Below are positions 26,470 to 33,842 of a DNA stretch of 64,000 nucleotides, piece by piece (positions within the stretch are counted from its first letter, which is position 1; each line of letters begins with the position of its first letter). The notes beneath the pieces were generated by a model. That model did no database searches, was not told the DNA's origin, and worked only from the letters and a program-made list of their open reading frames with translations. The position numbers were made by a program, and so were the translations under genes. Source of the stretch: Thermoguttaceae bacterium (GTDB lineage: Bacteria; Planctomycetota; Planctomycetia; Pirellulales; Thermoguttaceae); NCBI GenBank assembly GCA_017434455.1, contig JAFRFG010000027.1, positions 86,180 through 150,179 on the forward strand. The letters run 5' to 3'.

Positions 26470-27591
26470 TCAGTCCCCCAGGCGGCAGAACGACAGGACG
26501 ATCAGGGCGTAACCGGTCACTAAAACCGGGTCGGTCTCCATCCACATCCGATTGTCGTTGACCCACGAACCGTTGGGCCGCTGAGTCTCCAGGAGCTTTT
26601 CGACCAGCTCACGTCGCCAGGAGTGTTCGTTTCCCGCCGCGTCGGTGATTTTTTCCTGTTTGAGGACGCTTAATGTCTTCGCCATCGTGTGATAGTAGTA
26701 GTACAGCCCTCGCCGCCCCAGCCCGGGGTTTTCCTCGAGGGTGTAATTCTCGCGAATCCACCCGGTGGCCGCGGCAACCCTCGGGTCGTCGGCGGTCAGT
26801 CCGGCGTAGATTAAGCTTTTCAGCCCCGCGTAGGTGATGCTTCCGTAACTGCGAAGCCCCTTGTCGGTTTCACCGGCCGGCGACTGCCCCTCACCGACGC
26901 AGGTGTAGATAAAGCCGCCGTCATCCTCCCCGGCACTCGAGGAGCCGGCCGCCGCTTGCGGCTCGCCGGAATAGTAATTTTGGCAGCGCGAGACGAAGAC
27001 CAGCGCCCGCCCGAGGGCCTCATCGTCCGCTCCGGCGCCTAAGTCGTGCAGGGCGTCGATGAAATACTGGGTACAGGACAAATCCGGACGGCTGTCCCTG
27101 CCGTAGCCGACACCGCCGTAATAGAGGTCATCGGCACTCGTTTCGGTATTCTCCCCGTACTGAAGCGAGCGAATAAACGCCTCGGCCTTCTCCAGCGGTT
27201 GGGCATAGCGCGCGTCGGCACCGTGATCGACCGCCAGTTTGAGGCACGAGATCGCCAGTGACGACTCGTAGGCCGGAATATGGCCGCCGGAGGAATAGAT
27301 CCCCCCGTCGTCGGCGACGCTCGACAGCAGCGCGTCCAGACCGCGTACGATGATCGGGTCGTCGACCGGAACATCGCAGCGCAAAAGCCCCATTAGGACA
27401 ATGATGGTCGGGCCAATCCCCGTATCGGGGGAGAAGAGACCGTCTTCTCCCTGGGCGTTGCGCAGGTACTGGACCCCCCAGCGGATCGCCTCGATTCGGG
27501 CTTGCTCTAAACTTGTATCACTCATTTCTTCGGCCGCCGCCGGCAGGCAAAGCGCAAGTGTCGCCAACAGCGAAACAACCAAGGTTCTCAT
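26470..27591 (-). CDS. Secreted squalene-cyclase/prenyltransferase-like alpha-toroid protein
   Basis: 373 residues with a signal peptide (MRTLVVSLLATLALCLPAAAE). The body has repeats of the (alpha/alpha)6 toroid found in squalene cyclases and prenyltransferases: IRWGVQYLRNAQGEDGLF, LDALLSSVADDGGIYSS and LLETQRPNGSWVND, each a helix followed by a QxxxGxW-like turn. No DxDD cyclase motif is evident, so a cyclase activity is doubtful; these may be binding or scaffold proteins. Its ATG overlaps the TGA of the upstream DUF1559 gene (ATGA), which suggests translational coupling and fixes the start. Confidence 0.8.
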   Translation of the reverse strand: MRTLVVSLLATLALCLPAAAEEMSDTSLEQARIEAIRWGVQYLRNAQGEDGLFSPDTGIGPTIIVLMGLLRCDVPVDDPIIVRGLDALLSSVADDGGIYSSGGHIPAYESSLAISCLKLAVDHGADARYAQPLEKAEAFIRSLQYGENTETSADDLYYGGVGYGRDSRPDLSCTQYFIDALHDLGAGADDEALGRALVFVSRCQNYYSGEPQAAAGSSSAGEDDGGFIYTCVGEGQSPAGETDKGLRSYGSITYAGLKSLIYAGLTADDPRVAAATGWIRENYTLEENPGLGRRGLYYYYHTMAKTLSVLKQEKITDAAGNEHSWRRELVEKLLETQRPNGSWVNDNRMWMETDPVLVTGYALIVLSFCRLGD

Positions 27592-28700
27592 AATGTCACC
27601 CCCGATTCCCCACCGGCGATACTCGCCGCGGCACGCCAGATTTCCAGTTCGACCATGCTGCTGACCGTCCGGACCGACCCGTCGGCCATCGCGGCGTTGA
27701 CTACCCCGGGGTGGTTGCTCGATGTCCCGTAGTAGAGGAGCTCTTTGCCCCGGTACCAAACCCCGATCCGCGGGGCGTTCGGCGCGGCGCAGGAGCCGAA
27801 GCCGACGGTCATCACGCGGGCCGAGACCCACGGAAAACTTCGATTGCTGATGATATTCGCGGTCCCGTACGACTGGAAAAGGGGAGAGTTTGCGGTTCTC
27901 TCGATGATATCCATCGTGAACTCTTCCCAGTCGAATCCCTCTTCCTGGGAATAGTCGCTCAGATGCTCGCCGTTGAGGTTCCCGACGATCGCCAGACGGC
28001 AGGCGTTATCGAGCGTCGCCTCGGTCGGCGCCTTCTCCAAAGAAAGGAGCGTCTCGCTCATCGCGACGGTGTGGCTTGTCCCGTCGGCAATCGAGGCCAG
28101 ACGGCGGGTTTGATACCCGAAGAGCCCATCGTTTTTCATGTTATCGAGACAGAATCCTTCCCCAACCCCGGAGCCGCAGCTCCAGACGTAGTTCGAACCG
28201 GCGTTCTGGACCGAGCCGACCCCCGGGTAGGATGTCGAGCGGATTCTCGGCTGCGACTCACTCGGGCAGCCAAGGATCTCGCACGGAAAGACGAGCTGTT
28301 CGGCGATGAGGGTATTCACCGCGGTCTTCGCGCTGTAGACCCGATATTTGTAGTCGTCGGTATCGATCGTCCCCATAAAGTGTCCCTGTTCGATGTAGGG
28401 GAGGATCCGAGCGTGGATGGAGTAGGCCAGGTTTGTCCCGACGCCGGAACCGTTGGAGTTCGGGTCGGTATCCTTGGCCGCCCACGAGGTGAACAGCGGA
28501 AAGGATCCGCGGGTATCGTGGTAGTTGTGCAGCGCCAAGGTCCATTGCTTGAGATGATTCATGCACTTCATCCGCCGGGCGGCCTCACGGGCGGCCTGTA
28601 CCGCCGGAAGAAGCAGCCCGATGAGGATCCCGATGATCGCGATGACGACCAGCAGCTCGACGAGGGTAAACCCCCGTCGATATTTCCTTTTCCTTTTCAT
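27588..28700 (-). CDS. DUF1559 protein with type IV pilin-like N-terminus
   Basis: 370 residues. The N-terminus has the prepilin cleavage motif RRGFTLVELLVVIAIIGIL and continues LLPAVQAAREAARRMKCMNHL, the standard planctomycete DUF1559 start. Near the C-terminus is the family's H-x-DG motif (HPGVVNAAMADGSVRTV). These major-pseudopilin-like proteins are greatly expanded in planctomycetes, and their role is not settled. The ATG at 28700 is the Met just before the prepilin motif. Stop and next start overlap (ATGA). It lies 57 bases after a second DUF1559 gene. Confidence 0.93.
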   Translation of the reverse strand: MKRKRKYRRGFTLVELLVVIAIIGILIGLLLPAVQAAREAARRMKCMNHLKQWTLALHNYHDTRGSFPLFTSWAAKDTDPNSNGSGVGTNLAYSIHARILPYIEQGHFMGTIDTDDYKYRVYSAKTAVNTLIAEQLVFPCEILGCPSESQPRIRSTSYPGVGSVQNAGSNYVWSCGSGVGEGFCLDNMKNDGLFGYQTRRLASIADGTSHTVAMSETLLSLEKAPTEATLDNACRLAIVGNLNGEHLSDYSQEEGFDWEEFTMDIIERTANSPLFQSYGTANIISNRSFPWVSARVMTVGFGSCAAPNAPRIGVWYRGKELLYYGTSSNHPGVVNAAMADGSVRTVSSMVELEIWRAAASIAGGESGVTL

Positions 28701-28757
28701 AGTGAAACCGAATATATCGCGTAACAATTGTTGTTTGCCCAAGAAAAAAGCGCCCGG

Positions 28758-29735
28758 CTAGAAATGGACGATTTCCCCGTCCGCTCGGCTGGCGGCCCTT
28801 TTGAGAACCGTCAGCTCGGTCTGGTCCGAGACGAAACGAACCGACCCGTCGATCAACCCAAAAATGGCGCCGCCGGGGTGCTGACTGGAGAACGCGCCGG
28901 AGGAGTAAAAGGTCTTGTATTGCGGGTAGTGCGGGTCTTCCTCGTTCTTGAGGACATTGATCGGCCACTCGACCCCCTTGGCGCTGACGTAGAGAACCGG
29001 CCCGTAGGGGGAAAACGAGTATCCGCCCCGAATCCAGGCGAGGTAACCTTGATAGTGACGCTCGGCTATTTCACCCAGGGCGATTGTGTTCGAAAGACCG
29101 TCGGTGATCTGATTGAACGAGACCGATTTATCCTCGAAGAAAAGCCCGTTATCGGGGCACGGCCCGCCGCTTTGTGTCTGACCGCCGAAAGAGAGGGAAT
29201 TTTCCTCCGCCGTGCGAATGAGGTGATACTCGGCCGTGGCGTTTTTTTGCCCCACCGCGCCGGCGATCCCGTAATAGTGGGTCGTGTAGCAGTCTTTCTC
29301 TTGGTGATACGTTTCGTACATCGAGGAGTGATCAATCGAACAGCTCGGGCAAAGGAAGGCCGGAACGCGTATCTTCGCGTAGGTCTCGTTGCCGCTGTAG
29401 TCCTCTTCTCCCTCATCCTCCTCGTACGGGTTTTTAAAGTCAATCAGGTCGTGGATATTGACCTGTTCCATGTAGGGGAGGAGTTTAGAGAGTATCCCCA
29501 AACCTTGGGCGTCCTTGAGGAGGGTTTCCGGCGGAAGACAGCCGTGCTGGTCATGGAAATTGTGCATCGACAGGACGATCTGCTTGACGTTGTTGACGCA
29601 CTTGATCCGCCGGGCGGCCTCACGGGCGGCCTGCACCGCGGGGAGAAGAAGCCCGATGAGGATACCGATGATCGCGATGACGACCAGCAGCTCGACCAGG
29701 GTAAAGCCAAAGGTATAGCCAGAACGTTTTTTCAT
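28758..29735 (-). CDS. DUF1559 protein with type IV pilin-like N-terminus (second copy)
   Basis: 325 residues, paralogous to the protein encoded just downstream. The prepilin motif is FGFTLVELLVVIAIIGI, followed by AVQAAREAARRIKCVNNV. The C-terminal motif is HPGGAIFGLIDGSVRFV. The Met at 29735 has AGAGGA upstream, so I prefer it to the long reading from 29852. It probably heads the operon of DUF1559, DUF1559, toroid protein, ABC ATPase and permease. Confidence 0.93.
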   Translation of the reverse strand: MKKRSGYTFGFTLVELLVVIAIIGILIGLLLPAVQAAREAARRIKCVNNVKQIVLSMHNFHDQHGCLPPETLLKDAQGLGILSKLLPYMEQVNIHDLIDFKNPYEEDEGEEDYSGNETYAKIRVPAFLCPSCSIDHSSMYETYHQEKDCYTTHYYGIAGAVGQKNATAEYHLIRTAEENSLSFGGQTQSGGPCPDNGLFFEDKSVSFNQITDGLSNTIALGEIAERHYQGYLAWIRGGYSFSPYGPVLYVSAKGVEWPINVLKNEEDPHYPQYKTFYSSGAFSSQHPGGAIFGLIDGSVRFVSDQTELTVLKRAASRADGEIVHF

Positions 29736-29848
29736 AGAGTGAATTCCTCTGTAAGCTAAAGCGGCGCACGGCCATCTTGCCGCGCCGACAGTGAATCTTT
29801 GGGAGGTCAAAAAACGAAAACGAACGAAGTAAAAGAGGAGCTTCGGGC

Positions 29849-30670
29849 TCAAATCAAAAGAAGAACCGACCGGCGAAGCGCGCAGCGCCAGTCACTAAGA
29901 TGACTTTCCCGGACGATCACCCGGCGCACGAGAGAAACAGTACCGCTTCCGGCAAGCAGTGAGGCGAGAAAGAAAGTCCACTTCCCGACGGCGGCGCGCG
30001 CCAGGGGAAGAGCCGCCCCGGCCGTATCGCAAAACGCCAGGGCCAAGGTGAGGACCATCGAAAGAAGAGCGGCGTCCAGCGCGGTATCAGCCGCGCGCCA
30101 GCGGAGGGCCTCCAGGCGCGCCGAGGGAAGCGGCGTCAGGTGTTCGGCGGGGAGAAAGAACAGAGAATCGATCGGGTTGGCGCTGGGGAGTTCCTCGGGG
30201 AGAAGGGCGACGTACCCCTGCCCGGCCGGGAAGATGTCCTCGGCGCCGGAATCGGCAGCCTCAAACTGCCGGAGGAAATCAACCGCCGCGCTCAGATCGC
30301 CCTCGTCGGGAAGTTCTTCGGCCAGTGAGACAAACAGCGGGAGTGTCTCGGTCAGATCGGGAGCGAGAGATTCCTCCTTGGTCAGTTCCTCAAGATGGGC
30401 CCGGGCCTCGGTCAGGTACGCGCCGCAGCTAAAACGATCGAATCCCGGCCTGGCCGATGCCTCGTCGAGGAAACGGCCCTGCAATTCGTCGAGTCGCGCG
30501 CGGGCCCGGGGACTGTCGAAGAGAAGACAAACACCCACCGAAGCGCCGGCGTGATAGCGCCCCGAGCCGGGGAGAATCGCTCCCAAAACGGTGATTGCCG
30601 CCAGCATTGCCAAGGGCGATAACAGCAGCATCACGGGGAGGACAAAACGGGCAAGCGGCCGGCGCTTCAT
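29849..30670 (-). CDS. Membrane protein of unknown function
   Basis: 273 residues. A strong N-terminal membrane segment (VLPVMLLLSPLAMLAAITVL) is followed by an Asp/Glu-rich outer or inner domain of about 150 residues, a second hydrophobic helix (SMVLTLALAFCDTAGAAL) and a third (WTFFLASLLAGSGTVSLV), then a basic tail. I do not recognise the family. The ATG at 30670 follows AGGAG, which lies in a perfect hairpin (30675-30704). The gene sits 113 bases before the DUF1559 genes and after the EF-hand gene, all on the minus strand. Confidence 0.65.
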   Translation of the reverse strand: MKRRPLARFVLPVMLLLSPLAMLAAITVLGAILPGSGRYHAGASVGVCLLFDSPRARARLDELQGRFLDEASARPGFDRFSCGAYLTEARAHLEELTKEESLAPDLTETLPLFVSLAEELPDEGDLSAAVDFLRQFEAADSGAEDIFPAGQGYVALLPEELPSANPIDSLFFLPAEHLTPLPSARLEALRWRAADTALDAALLSMVLTLALAFCDTAGAALPLARAAVGKWTFFLASLLAGSGTVSLVRRVIVRESHLSDWRCALRRSVLLLI

Positions 30671-30674
30671 AAAA

Positions 30675-30704
30675 AATAAATCTCCTGTTTCCAGGAGATT
30701 TATT
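30675..30704 (-). promoter_or_regulatory. Perfect hairpin covering the ribosome binding site; possible terminator or translational switch
   Basis: A 13-bp perfect stem with, on the minus strand, a GAAA tetraloop. The 3' arm contains AGGAG, the only plausible ribosome binding site of the gene starting at 30670. Six T follow the stem, so it could also end the EF-hand transcript. Confidence 0.6.
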
Positions 30705-30766
30705 CTAGGGGAAAGGGTTGTTTTTGTCAACGCAATTCCTGTCGGCAAAGCCACTCGGAAAGGGGG

Positions 30767-31444
30767 TTAGTTGCCTCTGTTGCGGGAACCGCGGCGGCCG
30801 GGGCGGGCGTTGTTGCCGTCGGGACCGCCGGGGCCTGGGGCACCTCCCGGACGGGGCATCATCGCCATTCTCTCTTCGGAGTCGAGGATGCCATCGCTGT
30901 TTTTGTCGGCTTTGGTGAACGTCTCGCGCACGTCATCCGGAGTATCCTCGGGGAGCTTGGACAGATCGACGACCATCGCCTGGAACATATAGCGCATCGG
31001 GCCGCCCATCATACCGCCGGGGCCGCCAGGTCCACGCTGTCCGTCAGGACCGCCGGGGCCGCGCTGCCCATCGGGACGGGGACCGCCGGGGCCGCCAGGA
31101 CCTCCGAAGGGACCACCGGGGCCGCCAAAGGGACCGCGAAGGAAGAAGCGCCCGAAATCACTTTCGCGCAGTTCCTCGGCGGTGAGAACGCCGTCGGCGT
31201 CCTTATCGGCGGCCTTGAGGCCTTCGCTCAACTTGGTCATCAGGCCCTCGAGATTGAGCGAGCCGTCTTCACCGCGCACCTCGGCCAGGGGATCGGTGAA
31301 TTCGGGGCGCGGACCCCCGCCGCGGCCTTCACGGTTGCGGGAACCGCGGCGGCCGGAGGACTGTTGATCTTGAGCCACGGCGACCAGCGCGGCGGCACCA
31401 AGCAAAACACCGGCAAAACCGGCAATGAGAAGGGCTTTTTTCAT
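30767..31444 (-). CDS. Secreted EF-hand protein with Gly/Pro-rich linker
   Basis: 225 residues. Signal peptide (MKKALLIAGFAGVLLGAAALVAVA). Two EF-hand loops are seen: DKDADGVLTAEEL at about residue 80 and DKNSDGILDSEER at about 180, both with the expected acidic ligands. They are separated by a low-complexity GGPGGP-type section, and the ends are Arg/Gly/Asn-rich. It probably binds calcium outside the cytoplasm. AAGGAG lies five bases before the ATG. A closely similar pattern of Gly-rich linker, DP..E section and EF loop occurs in the permease encoded at 22521-25685. Confidence 0.8.
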   Translation of the reverse strand: MKKALLIAGFAGVLLGAAALVAVAQDQQSSGRRGSRNREGRGGGPRPEFTDPLAEVRGEDGSLNLEGLMTKLSEGLKAADKDADGVLTAEELRESDFGRFFLRGPFGGPGGPFGGPGGPGGPRPDGQRGPGGPDGQRGPGGPGGMMGGPMRYMFQAMVVDLSKLPEDTPDDVRETFTKADKNSDGILDSEERMAMMPRPGGAPGPGGPDGNNARPGRRGSRNRGN

Positions 31445-31570
31445 AGGGTCTCCTTAAAGAAATGGGGTTCGAAGATCGTTGTTTTTTTGTTTGCGTCGGT
31501 TGGTCTGTTAAAGTAAACACCCTTTCACGTCGTATGGTTTCGCTGGAATCTCACGAAAGAAGGAGATTTT

Positions 31571-32425
31571 TCAAAATTCCTCCATCGCGAAGAGCCGCCG
31601 GGCGTTTTGGGCGGTGACCGTGACGATGTGTTCGACCGTGGTATCGCGCAATTCGGCCAGTCGGCGCGCGACATAGAGGGTCATCAGCGGCTCGTTGCGC
31701 TGGAGTTTCCCCCGCAGCGGATGCGGAACGAGGAAGGGAGAGTCGGTTTCGATCAGGAGCCGCTGGTCGGGAACCCTTTTCGCGGCCTCCCACAGGGGGG
31801 CGAATTTCTTTTGGGTATAGGTGACGCTTCCGGTGAACCCGAGGTGAAACCCCATCTCCAGGAGTTCCTCGGCTTCCTTGGGACCTTCGCTGAACGAGTG
31901 GATCGTCCCGGTGAGGGGGTATCCGGCCTTTTGACGCAGGACCGTCAGCAGGTCATCGATCGCTTCGCGGCAGTGGATGATCAGCGGTTTGTGAATTCGG
32001 CAGGCCAGCTCGATATGACGCGAGAACCAGTGGATTTGGGTCTCGATGGGGGAAGCGTCCCAGTGCCGATCGAGACCGGTTTCGCCGATCGCCACCACTT
32101 CTTTAAGTTCGCCGAGAAGTTCGATCTGGCGGAAATCCTCTTCGGTCGTCTCGGCGGTGTAGTTCGGGTGGATCGCGGCGGCGGCCCGGATCCAGGGACA
32201 GCGCCGCGCCAGCGAAACAGCCAGGCGGCTGCGCTGGGGGCTCACTCCCGGGTCGATCGCGGCAACGACGCGCGCGTCGGGGGTCGGGGCGTGATGTTTT
32301 TCGAGAAAATCGAGGACATCCGGGTGAAAAAGGCCGCCGCGGCATCGTTCGATGAGGAGATCACGATCGGCGTCGAAATCGTCCAAATCGAAGTGAGCGT
32401 GGGTATCGAACAGTTCCAAAGACAT
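31571..32425 (-). CDS. tatD: TatD-family metal-dependent hydrolase
   Basis: 284 residues with the TatD amidohydrolase signatures: DTHAHFD at 6-12, IGETGLDRHWD in the middle, IIHCREA, and ETDSPFLVP for the last metal-ligand Asp. TatD proteins are cytosolic metal-dependent nucleases with 3'-5' exonuclease activity. The Met at 32425 is chosen because the family starts directly before the DTHAH motif; the longer reading is not family-like. No strong ribosome binding site. The gene ends 126 bases before the EF-hand gene start, on the same strand. Confidence 0.9.
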   Translation of the reverse strand: MSLELFDTHAHFDLDDFDADRDLLIERCRGGLFHPDVLDFLEKHHAPTPDARVVAAIDPGVSPQRSRLAVSLARRCPWIRAAAAIHPNYTAETTEEDFRQIELLGELKEVVAIGETGLDRHWDASPIETQIHWFSRHIELACRIHKPLIIHCREAIDDLLTVLRQKAGYPLTGTIHSFSEGPKEAEELLEMGFHLGFTGSVTYTQKKFAPLWEAAKRVPDQRLLIETDSPFLVPHPLRGKLQRNEPLMTLYVARRLAELRDTTVEHIVTVTAQNARRLFAMEEF

Positions 32426-32902
32426 GAAAACAGCGCTTTTTATGGGAAAACCTTGTTTGTTCGGCGGCCAAACTCGGCCGCTGCACATAGGTTAAGGATA
32501 CCTCTAACCCCTCCGATTGGGAAGCTCTCAAGGTCAGTAGTCCGGCCGGAGTCAGCGGAAAAACGGCTCAGGTATCCATGGAAAAATAGGGGTTATACGG
32601 AAGAGGTTTGTCTATTTTCTGTTTTTTAACAGTTTTATTGAGTTTTTCTATTTGACAATACTTAAAAATGATTGTAGAATGTTAGAATAGGAAAGCCAGG
32701 AATTCTTAGTAAGCGAATCGCTCTTAACCGTAGGTTATAATTGAGTGTGTCCGCAGCAAGAAATTTTTGGTGCAATGGAATCGCCCCTTCGCGCACTCCC
32801 ACCTCCCCTTCCCTCAAACGAGAATCGAGGGATCCCAAAAAACCGTGTCCGAAAAGGGGTCATTAGTGAACAAGAAGTTACATTGCTGAAAGGAAGTGGT
32901 GT
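32426..32902. other. tatD-csrA divergent intergenic region
   Basis: 477 bases with no gene. It holds the csrA promoter (32652-32680), an isolated TATAAT at 32735, and a csrA leader of about 215 nt with several GGA triplets. GGA-containing sites are the kind CsrA binds, so autoregulation is possible. Confidence 0.5.
32652..32680 (+). promoter_or_regulatory. Sigma70-type promoter upstream of csrA
   Basis: TTGACA (32652-32657), 17-base spacer, TAGAAT (32675-32680). It would give a leader of about 215 nt before csrA. Confidence 0.65.
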
Positions 32903-33178
32903 ATGTTAGTTCTTTCAAGAAAGAAGAATGAGAGCATCGTCATTAACAACAACGTGACGATCGTGGTCGTCGATGTCCACGGTGACAAGGTTCGCTTGGG
33001 GATCGAGGCGCCTAAGGAGGTGCCGGTCCATCGCCGTGAGGTCTACGACGCGATTATGCGCAACGGCGCGACGCAGGAGAAGCCCGGCCGGGCCGAGTTC
33101 AATCAGATCGCGGCTGAGGTGAGCAAGACTCTGCGTCCCTCCGAAGCACCAAACGACAACATCTGCTATCGCAAGTGA
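32903..33178 (+). CDS. csrA: Carbon storage regulator CsrA
   Basis: Dimeric RNA-binding protein that blocks or stabilises mRNAs at GGA motifs. The 91-residue protein has the canonical beginning MLVLSRKKNESIVI, then VRLGIEAPKEVPVHRREVY, which carries the RNA-contacting residues of beta-5 and the start of the helix. The C-terminal tail is about 30 residues longer than the 61-residue E. coli protein. AAGGAAG precedes the ATG and itself contains a GGA that CsrA could bind. Confidence 0.95.
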   Translation: MLVLSRKKNESIVINNNVTIVVVDVHGDKVRLGIEAPKEVPVHRREVYDAIMRNGATQEKPGRAEFNQIAAEVSKTLRPSEAPNDNICYRK

Positions 33179-33184
33179 CCCCCC

Positions 33185-33212
33185 TTGCCAAGATGTCGCC
33201 CGGGTTTATACT
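33185..33212 (+). promoter_or_regulatory. Candidate promoter of tRNA-Glu
   Basis: TTGCCA (33185-33190), 16-base spacer, TATACT (33207-33212), about 88 bases before the tRNA. Confidence 0.45.
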
Positions 33213-33299
33213 CCAAGTGACATTCATTACCCGCCGGAGATGACTAAGGCAGGTTCATCTCCCCTGCCGTTCTTTGTGCGGTAAAGATGTTTTTGTCCC

Positions 33300-33371
33300 G
33301 GCCCCATCGTTTAATGGTTAGGACACGGCCCTTTCAAGGCCGCGATGCGGGTTCGATTCCCGCTGGGGTCA
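33300..33371 (+). tRNA. tRNA-Glu (UUC)
   Basis: 72 bases, and the cloverleaf folds. The acceptor stem has seven pairs (one G-T wobble). The D-arm contains TGGTTAGGAC. The anticodon stem CGGCC/GGCCG encloses CTTTCAA with anticodon TTC, and the T-arm GCGGG/CCCGC holds TTCGATT. The discriminator is A and CCA is not encoded. It reads GAA and GAG. Confidence 0.95.
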
Positions 33372-33383
33372 AAAAAGATTCCA

Positions 33384-33425
33384 CCCCCAAAGCCGCTCGC
33401 TTGGCGACTGTGGGGGCTTTTTTTT
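33384..33425 (+). terminator. Intrinsic terminator after tRNA-Glu
   Basis: CCCCCA (33384-33389) pairs with TGGGGG (33411-33416), with an inner GCC/GGC pairing. It is followed by C and eight T. Confidence 0.8.
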
Positions 33426-33436
33426 CTCTTTTGCGT

Positions 33437-33465
33437 TTGCAAACGGGCGTTTTTTGTGCTATGTT
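33437..33465 (+). promoter_or_regulatory. Candidate promoter of a small RNA
   Basis: TTGCAA (33437-33442), 17-base spacer, TATGTT (33460-33465), 68 bases before an orphan terminator. Confidence 0.3.
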
Positions 33466-33471
33466 ATTGTT

Positions 33472-33563
33472 GAGGAAGCGGGTTTTTTGGGTGTCATTGC
33501 CCTTTCTCCTTCCCGCTTTCTTGGTTGGTTGGGCCGCCGGGAGATATCCCGGCGGCTTTTTTT
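33472..33563 (+). ncRNA. Candidate small RNA
   Basis: About 92 nt between a promoter-like pair (33437-33465) and a strong terminator, with no protein gene. An internal AAGCGGG/CCCGCTT pairing could form a second hairpin. No known family recognised. The 5' end is inferred from the promoter position. Confidence 0.25.
33533..33563 (+). terminator. Strong intrinsic terminator without an upstream protein gene
   Basis: A perfect 10-bp GC-rich stem (33533-33542 with 33547-33556), loop GATA, then seven T. Confidence 0.85.
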
Positions 33564-33842
33564 CTCCCGCTTTCTCCCCCGCCGCGGTTCTTCCCGGTCT
33601 TTGCCTCGCATCAAAGGCGGTGAAACCGTCGATTGTGTTCCTCCCCTTCTCTTTCGCCGGCGGACTCTCTTAGGCGGGGTGTACGAATAAACGACCGCCG
33701 TGACGGTGCTCGTCTTTTCGATGGCTATAGACACGGCCCCCCCGTTCCCCGTACAATGGATGACACGGATAGAAATCTCTTTCCGCGTGATTTGATCGCG
33801 CGAAAACCCTTTGAACAAACCATCCTGACAGAAGAAAAAACC

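Larger units (their letters stand above)
33426..33842. other. Intergenic region between tRNA-Glu and the DUF4832 gene
   Basis: 417 bases. It contains a promoter-like pair, a second intrinsic terminator (33533-33563) and otherwise no supported gene. A 70-codon hydrophobic reading frame (33461-33673) runs straight through that terminator and has no ribosome binding site, so I do not call it. Confidence 0.5.

Noticed and set aside
33461..33673. A 70-codon hydrophobic frame starting MLLLRKRVFW
   Set aside because: A strong intrinsic terminator (33533-33563) lies inside it and no ribosome binding site precedes it.
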